Shown here piece by piece: positions 34,035 to 44,779 of a stretch of DNA of 64,000 bases. Origin of the DNA: Trichomonas vaginalis G3 (lineage: Eukaryota > Parabasalia > Trichomonadida > Trichomonadidae). How positions within the stretch are numbered: the first letter of the stretch is position 1; every line of letters starts with the position of its first letter. The notes beneath the pieces were generated by a model. The model did no database searches, had not been told where the DNA came from, and saw only the letters and a program-made list of their open reading frames with translations. The position numbers and the translations under genes are program-made. The stretch spans positions 27,048,556 through 27,112,555 of the forward strand of contig NC_067205.1 in the NCBI RefSeq assembly GCF_026262505.1, in the 5' to 3' direction.

Positions 34035-35009
34035 CTACATAGATAAATTTACAGCTTCAACAAATGAAGTATTATAAACTTTATTAACAATATTTTTGAT
34101 GTCTTCCAAATTCAATTCTTCTTTTTCATATTTTTTATATGGATTGTTATATTCTAAATTAATTGCTGAACAAAAATATGTTGAATAATGAGATATAAAT
34201 AAATCTAACGACTTAATTGATTTAAATGTTGAATAACCTCTTACGGTTTGAGTGAAATTGTTTTCATTAAAGTAACAATTATCAACAATATTTGGTTTTG
34301 AAGAAAATAAATAGTTTCCTTTATTATCTATGAATGAACAATTTGAATATGTACATATAGAAAAGTAATAACAATTAATTATAACACTATCACTTCCCTT
34401 ACATACATTGCTTAAATAATTACATTTTGTAATAGTAACTGTTCTAGCAAAATGCGCTATTCCACAATATTCTGAAGATGTAGTATTTGATGCTGTTGCA
34501 AATTTCACAATTATTGTACCTTCTGTTTCTGTAATGCCATATGCAGCAACTCTAGGAATTTTGTGATAAGATGTATTCATATTACTTATTTGGATAAATC
34601 CATATTCATGACAAAGAGAAGCATAGCGTCCATTGCATTTTGAAACCGAACATTCAAATGCGTAATTTTTATTGTTACTATTTTCAACTGATTGAATGTA
34701 ATATGCGCATCCCCAATTATAATCTAGAATAGTTGATGAAAGTGATATACAAATATGAATCAAGACACATTCAGATTCTTTGATATAAATTGATCCACCA
34801 CTTTGCGTGGAGCTGTTATTGTAAAATGTACATGTTTCGAGTAATACTTTACTCTTCGAATCAAGGGAAATTGCTGTATTTCGATAATGGAAAGAAAATA
34901 TTGCATGATGAATGTAATAATTGCCAGTTCCTGATATAGTTTCGTTATTGCTTTTACTATTAGGCTCAATTAAAGGGTAATATTCTGAAAAACTTCGTTG
35001 AAATTGCAT
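34035..35009 (-). CDS. Surface-like Cys/Asn-rich repeat-family protein
   Basis: 324 aa beginning at ATG 35,009. It has repeated short beta-helix-like units with Asn, Ser and Cys: ETCTFYNNSSTQSGGSIYI, CNYLSNVCKGSD, YSNCSFIDNKGNYLFSSKP, NCYFNENNFTQTVRG. This is typical of large trichomonad predicted surface families that resemble right-handed beta helices (Pmp/BspA-like organisation). No signal peptide or membrane anchor is obvious in the visible ORF, so it may be a truncated member. A clear paralogue lies at 48,391-49,383 on the other strand. Confidence 0.65.
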   Translation of the reverse strand: MQFQRSFSEYYPLIEPNSKSNNETISGTGNYYIHHAIFSFHYRNTAISLDSKSKVLLETCTFYNNSSTQSGGSIYIKESECVLIHICISLSSTILDYNWGCAYYIQSVENSNNKNYAFECSVSKCNGRYASLCHEYGFIQISNMNTSYHKIPRVAAYGITETEGTIIVKFATASNTTSSEYCGIAHFARTVTITKCNYLSNVCKGSDSVIINCYYFSICTYSNCSFIDNKGNYLFSSKPNIVDNCYFNENNFTQTVRGYSTFKSIKSLDLFISHYSTYFCSAINLEYNNPYKKYEKEELNLEDIKNIVNKVYNTSFVEAVNLSM

Positions 35010-35011
35010 AA

Positions 35012-35149
35012 AGCTTTGTGGAGTGGTTTGATTTGTTCAATACGCAGATCTGGACATTGATTCATGCGAATAATACCGAAATTACGGCTAAATATAGCTT
35101 TGCGAGTTCAGGCCTTCTCAATTTTGAGAGGGATGATGAAATTTGGTAA
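35012..35149 (+). pseudogene. Orphan 3' coding fragment
   Basis: A 45-codon open frame SFVEWFDLFNTQIWTLIHAN... ending ERDDEIW-stop, on the strand opposite to the surface gene and starting 3 bases beyond its ATG. It reads as a genuine protein C-terminus without its gene, suggesting that the surface gene landed in or replaced an older gene here. Confidence 0.35.
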
Positions 35150-35190
35150 ATAATTTACAAATAAAACAATTATTTAATATAAAAATACAA

Positions 35191-36528
35191 TTATTCTTCA
35201 TCATTTTTGTCTTCTTCTTCATTTGATTCTTTTGAATACTGATCGAAAAGAGCTTTCATTTCAGAACTAGGCATATGATGGTGGACATTACTTACATAGC
35301 CATTTTCAAACAAAATTCTGGCCACATTCACTGCATTAACTTTGATGCAACTTTCCATTGCAGTTTCCATGTCTTTTTGACTGCTTTCTTTGATAAAGAG
35401 CTTTGCAAGTTCAATATCATCTCCAAATGCTGCAATATGAATAAGATTTCCCTTGAAACCACTATCTTTCAAAATTTTAATTGATTCAAAGCTTCTGCAC
35501 ATTGATGCTGATAACATTGGATCATTCCATAGAGATCGGAAGAACTTCTTGTTGTTCTCTACGTAATATCTAAGTAATAAAGAATATCCGATGGAAGCAG
35601 CGAGAGTTACATCGTAATCGTACTTAACAAATCTTGTACTGGCTCTTAACGGTTCAGTTATGTAGAAATAAACTGCTCTTGTGTTGAAACCGTAGAGAGC
35701 TGCATCAATTGTCGCTTTTAGATCAGGAGTATTCATTAATAACCAGTCAGCAATGCCATTCTTATGATATTGGATCGCATTTGTTAGTAAAATGTTCCCA
35801 GAACCAATTTCTCGTATACAAATATGTATAATTTCGTAATTTCCGCCGATTATTGCATATCCGGCAGTATCATGACTAATACCTGATGTACTGAGTTTCA
35901 AATACTTGAAACATTGGACGGAACCATATAAACAAGCAAAGCCAATCAAAGAAACTTCGAAATTTATGTTGAAATGGCAATCATTAAGTTTCAATCGCTG
36001 GTTGAAGTCGAAATTAGGAAGAGAGGATACTTGAACAAGCTTATCTATGTCATCATGAAAAATTATTGATTGTAATGTATCATCTTCGTAGAATTTAAGA
36101 AGTTGGTCCTCAGATAATCCTTTTGTTGTATCAGATCCGAAGTATTTTGCATATAAATCTGTAAAATATGAGCAGCTTTGGAATTGTTGAAGAGAATAAC
36201 CATTATGTAAATAAACAAAGCGAGCTAATGCAATATTGAGATGAACTAATGTATAGGTAATTGGATATTTTCCGATCTTTTCCATCATTTGTACGTATAA
36301 TAAACCAAAATATCGTAATCTTGTGGGATACATAACGCAAAAGTTTATAACTGTTAAGTAGCATTGTTCATATTCATTATCGTTAAAGTTTTCTTTAATA
36401 AATTTAACTATTTCTGGAATTTGTTCTTCATCTCCATCAAGAATGAGAGTTTCCATTTCGTCGTATATAACAAAGCTATCTGGAATTGGTAAGTCTTGAA
36501 ATAGTTTTTGGCCAGATGGAACTTCCAT
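35191..36528 (-). CDS. Ankyrin-like DUF3447-type protein
   Basis: 445 aa. The N-terminal ~200 residues form a helical domain; a conserved LIGFACLYGSVQCFKYLKLS at ~residue 205 begins degenerate ankyrin repeats (AGYAIIGGNYEIIHIC, NAIQYHKNGIADWLLMN, HIAAFGDDIELAKLFI, SCIKVNAVNVARILFENG), and the end is acidic (SNEEEDKNDEE). This layout, with a DUF3447 segment before ankyrin repeats, is one of the largest protein families in trichomonads. Likely a cytosolic interaction protein. Confidence 0.8.
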   Translation of the reverse strand: MEVPSGQKLFQDLPIPDSFVIYDEMETLILDGDEEQIPEIVKFIKENFNDNEYEQCYLTVINFCVMYPTRLRYFGLLYVQMMEKIGKYPITYTLVHLNIALARFVYLHNGYSLQQFQSCSYFTDLYAKYFGSDTTKGLSEDQLLKFYEDDTLQSIIFHDDIDKLVQVSSLPNFDFNQRLKLNDCHFNINFEVSLIGFACLYGSVQCFKYLKLSTSGISHDTAGYAIIGGNYEIIHICIREIGSGNILLTNAIQYHKNGIADWLLMNTPDLKATIDAALYGFNTRAVYFYITEPLRASTRFVKYDYDVTLAASIGYSLLLRYYVENNKKFFRSLWNDPMLSASMCRSFESIKILKDSGFKGNLIHIAAFGDDIELAKLFIKESSQKDMETAMESCIKVNAVNVARILFENGYVSNVHHHMPSSEMKALFDQYSKESNEEEDKNDEE

Positions 36529-36876
36529 AAAAATTATGTCACTTTTCAGCCTTGTGCCTATTGCAATACAATTAAATTCTATTAACAGAATGAAATTTTA
36601 AATATAAAACTAGTAATTTGTTTGATAATTGATTGGCTTCCAATTTGGATTGATTTTGAAGGTTTTTTATCTAACAATTGATACAAAAATGTAAGATAAT
36701 TTTATCTATGAGAGAATTCATGATATTCTAACAAATTTAATTTTGAAATTTAAAATGAACTAATTTTTATATGCACGCTTTTACTAAAATGCCGTTCGTA
36801 TGAAAATAAACATCAGAATTAGTTTAAATGATATTGCTAATGTCTATTTTTTTGAAATAACAAATTTATTTTCTTT
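36529..36876. other. AT-rich spacer
   Basis: About 350 bases with no ORF or RNA gene recognised. It would contain the promoter of the DUF3447 gene (GGCTGAAAAGTGACATAATT before its ATG on minus) and the 3' end of the Myb gene. Confidence 0.4.
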
Positions 36877-37341
36877 TCAGAAAGCCATTTCAACAGTATA
36901 GCTTTCAAAATCTTTGAAATCATCTGGACTCGTTACAGAATTTTCAGGAACTGGCTGCGGTAAGCTGATTTTTGCAGATTTGCAATTTTGTCTTTTATTC
37001 TTCTTCTTTGATATAACAGTCCATCGATTTTTAATATTAACATTAGTTCTTCCTGGCAAAAATTCTGCAATTTTGCACCAATGTGGACCAAATTCCTGAA
37101 CTTTTTTCTCAAGTATTTCGTCCTCTTCTGTTGACCATGGTTTCATGCTGATACCTGTTTTCAAATAATGTCTATATCTTTCTATAACTTGTCTTGGTGA
37201 TCTTCCTTGTAAATTTGCCGCAATTATTTTCCAATTGCTTATATGAAGGCAATTCACAAAGTACAAGATGGTTTTATCCTCATTGGCATTAAATTTATTC
37301 TTAATTTGCCTGTTTGAAACATCTACAAATTGATCAAACAT
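36877..37341 (-). CDS. R2R3 Myb-like DNA-binding protein
   Basis: 154 aa. Two Myb repeats: residues ~15-60 (FNANEDKTILYFVNCLHISN with W at NWKIIA and RYRHYL) and ~65-115 (KPWSTEEDEILEKKVQEFGP, HWCKIAEFLPGRTNVNIKNR). Conserved tryptophans are mostly kept, with the first in repeat 1 replaced by F. Short two-repeat Myb proteins of this length are abundant in trichomonads, where some bind promoter elements. Likely nuclear. Confidence 0.85.
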   Translation of the reverse strand: MFDQFVDVSNRQIKNKFNANEDKTILYFVNCLHISNWKIIAANLQGRSPRQVIERYRHYLKTGISMKPWSTEEDEILEKKVQEFGPHWCKIAEFLPGRTNVNIKNRWTVISKKKNKRQNCKSAKISLPQPVPENSVTSPDDFKDFESYTVEMAF

Positions 37342-38585
37342 GGAATTGATCTGGAACTTGAGAAAAAATGACTTTCAATTCAATTTGCTTGATTTTTTGA
37401 ATGAATATTAACAAAAAATCGAAAAGATCAAGAGAAATATTATTCTAACAACATAGTTGTTTTTATTTTAGCATATTTTAGAGATTTTTGTGAGCTGCCC
37501 GACATTTGAATTGATAGCATGAAATTGTATTGGATATAGAAATTTCAAATCTAATAAATTGTAGTGAAAATGCAATTTTAAAGATATATTGTATAATTTT
37601 TATAACTTTTGAGAGTGGATTTTTTGAGAGCACCAGAATCGGTTATTGATTTTTTGATAGCAGTTAGAATGAGGTTTTTGAACAACAAAATGCTTTTTCT
37701 GAGTGAAAGATATGGTTCTAATCGTGTCTCTGAAGCAATACTAATATTGTTTTTGCTATAAAAATAAAATAACTGTTGAACTTCCGATATTTGAATTTGT
37801 TCTCAAAATATCGAATAAATTTCAAGATATTTTAATTACAGATTATGAAACAAATAATAATACATAAAAATTATGATTTTAATTGAATTTTAAGCAAGTG
37901 GGAGATGCATTTAAATACAAAACACTTATCGAATTTTCTTGATTTTTTTCTTCTTCATAAAAGTGGTCTTAAGAATTGAGAACCCCATATAAAAATCAAT
38001 TCAATTTTTCCAATTTCAAAAATTGAGTGGAATTTATACATTAATATTACTTATAAGCGAAAATGAATATGTTACAAAAAACAGATTCAAAAATTGAATA
38101 TAATTCAAATTTGTCGTTCTCAAAATATTATACAATTAAATTTCTTTTAGATCTTTGAGTGTTTTAGAATAATAAGAATATATTACGATATTGAACAACT
38201 TATCATATCATTTTTGACAATAACAGCGGTTATCATAACATTTTTTTCACATCTAAGCACACTTAGTTATTGATAGTGAATAAGGAAATATTTAAATTTT
38301 CAATAATTATTCATTATTTGATCACTTACCATTTTAATGAGTTAATTTCTTTACACACATGTGAAATATGCATCTATTACACCAAAAATATATATACTTT
38401 GCTTGGCATCTATGAATACGGAATATTTTAATTTCAGAGTATATATCTACATGTCATTTTGTTTAATATGCTATGAGATATTTTATATTATAAGATTACC
38501 CTCTTATAGACACCAAAAAAGATAAATATTCTTTGTCATTTTGAAATCGTGTGGATGCTTTACGAATATTTTATTAATTTTGTTG
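37342..38585. other. Gene-poor AT-rich DNA
   Basis: 1.2 kb with no supported gene. No tRNA-, rRNA- or repeat-like structure was recognised. Confidence 0.45.
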
Positions 38586-38611
38586 TAAACAGAAATTCAT
38601 CAAAAGTGACA
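38586..38611. repeat. Outer 26-bp inverted repeat, left
   Basis: Perfect reverse complement of 40,972-40,997. Begins TAAACAG and ends AGTGACA. Confidence 0.8.
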
Positions 38612-38741
38612 CCTCAGAAAAGTTAAAATATTGAATTTTTGGAACTTTTGATAGAGCACGTTTTTAAATATTAATTAAAGTAAATGTATATTTTGTAAAG
38701 ATTCTTTTTAATAAAAAAATAAAATTTTGAAGAAGAACACA

Positions 38742-39194
38742 AAATCTTCTGAAAAATAATATCACATAAACTCATATTATTTTCTAATAGATAACTATTT
38801 TATATAAAAATCAAATTCAATGATCTTAAAAGCGAAGGATAAACCTCAAAATTTACGAATATAATGAGTGGGAATATAATGTTTATCTATCATAAAACCA
38901 TATGAAATATCAATTTTTGCTTTACGCCTAATTTTTGACGACAATTAGCAAAAAATGTTAAATGTTAACACTCAGTCCATTTGAATATGAAAAATAAAAT
39001 TGACTTTGATTAAATGTTTTTATTTATCATGCAATTCTTCTTGCGACCAAAGATTTGAATAAAAGTTCAAAAAATAAGATAGCTTAAAAAATAATATACG
39101 GTAGTGTTTACTAATAGATGAATAGTATATAAATTCTATTAAAATGGATTTGATCCAAAAAAATATATAAAATTTGATCATAAATAAAATCGTT
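38742..39194. repeat. 453-bp inverted repeat, left arm
   Basis: Begins AAATCTTCTGAAAAATAATA and pairs end to end with 40,379-40,831 with few differences (for example near the inner end, AAAATCGTT versus AAAATTGTT). The high identity suggests recent activity or gene conversion. Confidence 0.85.
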
Positions 39195-39292
39195 TTAAAT
39201 TACTTCTTCATTTAAATTATAACAATTATTTTTGATTTTATTTATCATCCACATTCAAATTTGAATCTTATCACAAAAGAAGGACCACTTTT

Positions 39293-40354
39293 ATGACTAC
39301 TGCCAAATCTATAAGCAGAGAATGGCTATTTGAAGCTAAAAGAAGAATAGAAGAAGGTGAATCTTACAAAAGTGTGGGAAAGGAAGTTGAATTGGAAAAT
39401 GGTAAAATTAAATTGAATGTTGCCGAAAATACAATAAGAAGAGCATTTCAACTTTAAGAAATCGAATTACCAAAAGTTAGTCGCGGCAGAAAACCAAATC
39501 CACCAACATTTGAGCAAAAACAATTAATTAATTCTTGTGTTTCACAATATAAAGGAGGAATTTCAAAAACTTATTTATTGATTAAAAGGTTTCAAAATAT
39601 TGCTCAAAATCCCGATTGTGAGAAAGAAAAAGAAGAAATTGCAAAAGAATTTGAAAATATAGAAGATTTGACAAAAGATCAAATTTTTGACAATTTACAA
39701 AAAATAAAGCATCATCAAGTGGAAAAATTTATGATGGAATCAGGTTTATCTTCAAAAAGAGATTACAAACCAGCAGATCCACCTACCAAATATCGTGCCA
39801 TATCAAAGAATTTGATATGGCACTGCGATATTCATTACCTTCACGGTAATGTTTCTTTTCCATTTTTTGCCATATTGGATGATATGACACGTAAAGTTCT
39901 CAAAACTAAATTATTGAAAAACAAGTCTTCCAACTCAACAGCGAAGGTTTTAAGAAAACTTTTAGAGGAGTTTATTCCTTACTGCATCTGGACCGATAAC
40001 GGCGGTGAAAACCGCGGTGAATTCGGCCAGGTTATGCAGGAAAACGGAATAGTTTGGAAGCACACCTTGCCGTATATGCCAAGACAGAACGGCAAGGTGG
40101 AGCGCCTGTGGCCAAGCTTAGAAAAGTTTTTGCCAGACGAGTTGGATGATATTCAACAAATCAAGGACTCAGTTCAGCAGTTCATTGAAAAATACAACAA
40201 TACACCACATTTATCTCTCGATATTAATCCAAAAACGAATAGTAATTACACTCCTAACGAATTATTCGAAGTTTCAAAATTTTGGTATGAGCCAGAAATG
40301 CAAAAATGGGAGTTATATATCAAAGACGAATGGGTCTTAGCAAAATTTGAATAA
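39293..40354 (+). pseudogene. IS3/IS481-like rve transposase with premature TAA
   Basis: One frame of 353 codons interrupted by TAA at 39,455-39,457, with the same frame open on both sides. The first 54 codons hold a helix-turn-helix-like start (SREWLFEAKRRIEEGESYKS, ENTIRRAFQ), followed by a second HTH region and then the DDE core: HCDIHYLHG (first D), WTDNGGENRGEFG (second D) and RQNGKVERLWPSLEKFLP (E). An internal ATG (39,722) or TTG (39,578) could give only the catalytic half. A single point mutation has inactivated this copy unless read-through occurs. Confidence 0.85.
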
Positions 40355-40378
40355 TTACATCATTTTAAATGACTAGTA

Positions 40379-40831
40379 AACAATTTTATTTATGATCAAA
40401 TTTTATATATTTTTTTGGATCAAATCCATTTTAATAGAATTTATATACTATTCATCTATTAGTAAACACTACCGTATATTATTTTTTAAGCTATCTTATT
40501 TTTTGAACTTTTATTCAAATCTTTGGTCGCAAGAAGAATTGCATGATAAATAAAAACATTTAATCAAAGTCAATTTTATTTTTCATATTCAAATGGACTG
40601 AGTGTTAACATTTAACATTTTTTGCTAATTGTCGTCAAAAATTAGGCGTAAAGCAAAAATTGATATTTCATATGGTTTTATGATAGATAAACATTATATT
40701 CCCACTCATTATATTCGTAAATTTTGAGGTTTATCCTTCGCTTTTAAGATCATTGAATTTGATTTTTATATAAAATAGTTATCTATTAGAAAATAATATG
40801 AGTTTATGTGATATTATTTTTCAGAAGATTT
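40379..40831. repeat. 453-bp inverted repeat, right arm
   Basis: Reverse complement of 38,742-39,194, equal in length. Confidence 0.85.
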
Positions 40832-40971
40832 CATTCTATATGCCTATGAAAAGTACTCTCAAAACTAACTTTTTCCTAATTATAATTAAATCTAGAATAT
40901 TGTATTATGTTTAGTATTATTTCATTTTTCTCATTCAATTTAGAATTTACAAATGTCAAAAAATTGAGAGC

Positions 40972-40997
40972 TGTCACTTTTGATGAATTTCTGTTTA
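40972..40997. repeat. Outer 26-bp inverted repeat, right
   Basis: Reverse complement of 38,586-38,611; ends TTTCTGTTTA. It lies about 90 bases upstream of the start of the next gene (41,089), so the transposon may affect that gene's promoter. Confidence 0.8.
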
Positions 40998-41088
40998 TTA
41001 CAATTTAAGACATAAATTAATCAAACTGATACATTAGCATTCTATATATTTCAAAAATCTGATTCTTTCAAAGGCGTCTGTTTTCGAA

Positions 41089-43031
41089 ATGGAAGTCTTG
41101 GAGTCTTTTGTTTCGAATGTATCATTATCGGATGTTTTTGAAGTTAGAATTGGTAATGAACCTCCTTTCAAAGCGAAATGTGCTATTAAATTTGTATTTT
41201 TGTTCATATATGCTAAAGAATCAACAAAAATTATCTTCATTCCAGATTATAGTCCAGCTATAAGCTTTGGGTCGAAGAAATCCGGGCAGATTCTGATGCT
41301 TACACCTATATATGATGAAATTAATTCATTAATTTTTCTAGAGAGCGAAGTATCTACAAGCATTGACGCGTTTTTCAATTTATCAGCTGGAGCAATTCTT
41401 GCACTTGATAAATTTTATCAACTATTTACAGATTTTATTCAAATAAAACATCATTTAATCGGTTTTATTCCACCAAAGATCGAAAGACCAATACACTTAG
41501 TATTAGAAAAGGATCAAATACTATTTGATGATAATGAAATTGTTATTTACACCTATCAAATTACTAAAAGACTTCAATTCCATATATTAGACAATATAAA
41601 CGATGAATTTTCTAGGATAAAACTCATTAACTACAATGAAGATAACATTCGACTACAATTATTCTCAGAAAAAGACGTTCTAGTTTTATTTCTTGCTTTT
41701 TTAGTAAATAAATACATAGCTACAGAAGAAATAAATAATCAAATCACAAAACTTAACTCATCGCTATCGGTTGATGGACTAAATGAGACTCAACAAGAAG
41801 AAAATGAAAATAAAATCGGATCTTTAGAAACAAAAGTCAAAATAAACACGAAAAAGGATGTAAAAGAGCAAATACAAGAAGAAATAGTTCAAATTACAGA
41901 TAATAATCTAATAGATAACTCTTCAGAGAAAAATGACAAATTAATTCAAGATTTGAAATCGAAATTGACAAATTACAAGCGAAAAGTTTATACAAATCAA
42001 GACAAAGAACCTGTATTAGAGAAAATCTCTCCAATTCAAGAAGAAAAACAAAAAATTTTTATCCCAGAAAATTCGAATTTCATCAAATCACAAGAAAATC
42101 TTATTGATCTATGCAATAACAGGTTGAAATATCCATACGCCAACCTTTCTCATTACTTTCAAACCCAAAAAAGTATCCAATCTTGTTTATTCCTGATTTA
42201 TCATACAATCCAAATGATCCACATAATTTTCTTAATGCTTATAAGTTAGCAGATCCAGTAACTTCTTTCAGAATGTTAGTAGGAATGCTAATTAACAATT
42301 TTACCGGAAAATCTTTGGCAGAAACATACGGCTTGCATACTAAATTCAAGAATATAAATGAAGAGGCATGTACTGTTGTTTCTAATATGGGAGGCCAACT
42401 TCCTTCTTTTATTCTTGATAATCCAAGTATAAAAAGCTTTTATAGAAGATCATCTATGATCCATGATGATAATTTACTTCGTTCCTTGCCATACAAAGAA
42501 GTTTCAATCATAGAAAAATGTAATCCTCTGTATAATTTCTCTTATAATCCAATTTCTGAATTTAGAGAAGTAATATTTGATGCATTACATTGTTTAAGAA
42601 CAAAGAGACTTAAATCGATTGATTTCTTCAAAGATTTTGCAAGAATTTGGTTAGATCTTCTTGAAAATCACGTGAAATCATCAGCAGAAGCGTTTTTACT
42701 AGAAATTTCAAACGAAATTAGAACAGGTGAGAAATGGTCGATATTTCCTTCCCAAAACATGACTTTTTCCGATAAATGGAATCTTTTTTTGATAAATTCG
42801 ATTTCGGATGATGAAATTGAGTCGAATTTACTCAATATATTGAAACACCCTGATACAATTAAGAAGCACTATTATGGTTGTGCGCAGATGAGAAATGAAG
42901 CCGTAATCAAAGAAATTATTGTTTTTACTCATATTTTCCAACAATTTCATCTCAAAATATCAAAAGAAGATATTATCAAAGAAGACATACAAGAAAAATC
43001 AATAACTGATATGTATTTATATTATTGTTAG
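41089..43031 (+). CDS. Unrecognised two-domain host protein (one frameshift)
   Basis: Two frames join in the A6 run near 42,170 if one A is restored, giving ~645 aa. The N-terminal ~230 residues look globular and beta-rich (FEVRIGNEPPFKAKCAIKFV). A charged coiled-coil linker follows (QQEENENKIGSLETKVKINT, KEQIQEEIV). The C-terminal ~290 residues are helical (ADPVTSFRMLVGMLINNFTG, EFREVIFDALHCLRTKRLKS). The layout recalls membrane-traffic regulators with a lipid- or PH-like head and helical tail, but no family is recognised. Confidence 0.6.
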
Positions 43032-43582
43032 TAAAGTTTTATGCGTAATAGAAAAATTTCCAACTTTTTTATTGCATTTTGAGAAAAATGACTGTTATCA
43101 TGAGCTTATTACATCAAATATATGGACTATTGTATGCTACCCTATGTAATTATCTTCAAATTTAGAAAAACCTTGCTAGATTTCTGTAATCTATGAGGAA
43201 TTAATATACAAAAATTGCAATATTATAAACTATGCAAAATTTCTATGTCAAATTGTTACAATGCAATTTAGTGTATTTGATATTTGAAGATGAAATAATA
43301 TTTTGTTATATGAAAGATTGTGTTTATATATGAATTATATATCAGTTGATATCATATAAACATTAATAAGACTATACTCATCCTTTAAAAAGATTATAAC
43401 GAAAAAAATATTTCTCTATTTTGATTAAATGCATATTAAAGAGAAATACGAAGCCATTTTACTTAATTTAGATCTTTAGGAGAATATAATCATTATAATT
43501 GGGCAGCCAATTATCATGTGCAACGTGTAAATACTGAATGTAGTAACAAGAGGTAAAGGTAGACAATATTAGTATTTAATTA
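43032..43582. other. AT-rich spacer
   Basis: About 550 bases between convergent genes, no gene or RNA recognised. Confidence 0.4.
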
Positions 43583-44020
43583 TCAATTCAAATATAAATA
43601 GATAGATAAGAGGAGGAAGAAAATTGCGCCGGAAGCAACAAAGAAGAATTTTCTCCTATTTAACTTTTTAGGTGATACTGATTTCTTCGAACCTAATGCT
43701 GTACGTTCCTTAATTGATGGGCTAACTGCGCGTGGTTCCTTTGGAGTCTCAAACTGGGAAACGTTCTTCTTCTTATTTGCGATAACAGGTGAAACAGATC
43801 TTGGACTTAACTGTTGTGCTGGTGAAGATTCTCTGCTTCCATGATTCTCTATTTTTGGAGAATTGGGGTAATTTGTGTTGTGATAATTTTCTAAAGCTTT
43901 AATTAACGTTTTTTTAGTTGGCTTACCATCAACATTGATGCTGTATCTTGTGCAGGCATCCTTTAAATCTGCAATTGCCATGCCATTGAGATTATGCCAG
44001 TCAATGCTTGAATCGCTCAT
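43583..44020 (-). CDS. SAP-like domain protein with C-terminal membrane anchor
   Basis: 145 aa. Residues ~8-50 fit a SAP/HeH-type helix-extended-helix fold (WHNLNGMAIADLKDACTRYS, GKPTKKTLIKALENYH). The centre is a Ser/Pro-rich basic linker with four SP or SPR sites (LSPRSVSPV, AVSPS, SVSPKK), possible CDK or kinase sites. The end is KLNRRKFFFVASGAIFFLLL with a transmembrane helix. A DNA-binding HeH/SAP head plus one C-terminal membrane span is the layout of inner nuclear membrane proteins (LEM/Heh type). Localisation is inferred. Confidence 0.7.
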   Translation of the reverse strand: MSDSSIDWHNLNGMAIADLKDACTRYSINVDGKPTKKTLIKALENYHNTNYPNSPKIENHGSRESSPAQQLSPRSVSPVIANKKKNVSQFETPKEPRAVSPSIKERTALGSKKSVSPKKLNRRKFFFVASGAIFFLLLSIYLYLN

Positions 44021-44253
44021 TTTAAATTTTATCTCATTTTATGAGGGCGTATCCTTCAGAAAATAAAAAATCGGAGAAAATTAGAAATTCTATTAGTATA
44101 CTGCATGAAAATATAAATAACATCATCAAATTGATATATTAAACCGCAAACCCAAAATGATTTTGGCGCCAAAATTTGTTTTAGTGCGAATATATGACAA
44201 TCATGTTTGACATATGTTGCAAAGGCATTTTGCTCTCCAAATTTGGATTTCAC

Positions 44254-44779
44254 TGTATATTTAATTCATTTTTATGTAAATATTGTAAATAATGAAATTT
44301 GTAATGGAAGATATTAATATTCCCATTGAAAACGACATTTTCACTGCCAAATCTTCCCAGAAAGTAATAGCTTCAACACAATATTTTGAATTTATGAAAT
44401 ATTACTCAAATCAGATATTGATATTCAATTAATTGTGTTATATTTCAGTTTGTGACCTTAAATACCATAAAGAATAATTCAAAAAAGAGGTTTTTTGATG
44501 AGAATTCAACGCATTGTTTTGAAAATATGAAATATTACTCAAATTAGATATTGATATGCAAAGCTATGTATCAATATTCAGTTGGTGCCTCTCCGTGTCA
44601 TAAAAAACAATTCAAAAAAGATATTTTTGTTATGATTTCTATAAAACATTCATAATTGATATATAAGAATCCAATAAATATGCTCCCTGTTAGCTATATA
44701 TTCCATATTATCATATGATTTGTATAAAAACAATATCATGAAATAAATTTATAACGAAAGCAGTATAAACTTGACAAAA
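44254..44779. other. AT-rich intergenic region
   Basis: Holds short direct repeats (ATGAAATATTACTCAAAT...AGATATTGATAT twice, at ~44,393 and ~44,527). No gene seen. Serves as the upstream region of the ULK4-like gene. Confidence 0.4.

Larger units (their letters stand above)
38586..40997. mobile_element. DD35E (IS3/IS481-like) DNA transposon with long inverted repeats
   Basis: Bounded by perfect 26-bp inverted repeats (TAAACAGAAATTCATCAAAA...; 38,586-38,611 and 40,972-40,997). Inside, equal 453-bp near-perfect inverted repeats lie at 38,742-39,194 and 40,379-40,831. Between outer and inner repeats are ~130 and ~140 bp of unrelated sequence. One rve-type transposase with a premature stop is in the centre. 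No convincing target duplication was found, so the true end could be the outer or the inner repeat. IS481/IS3-like eukaryotic transposons are known in trichomonads. Confidence 0.8.
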
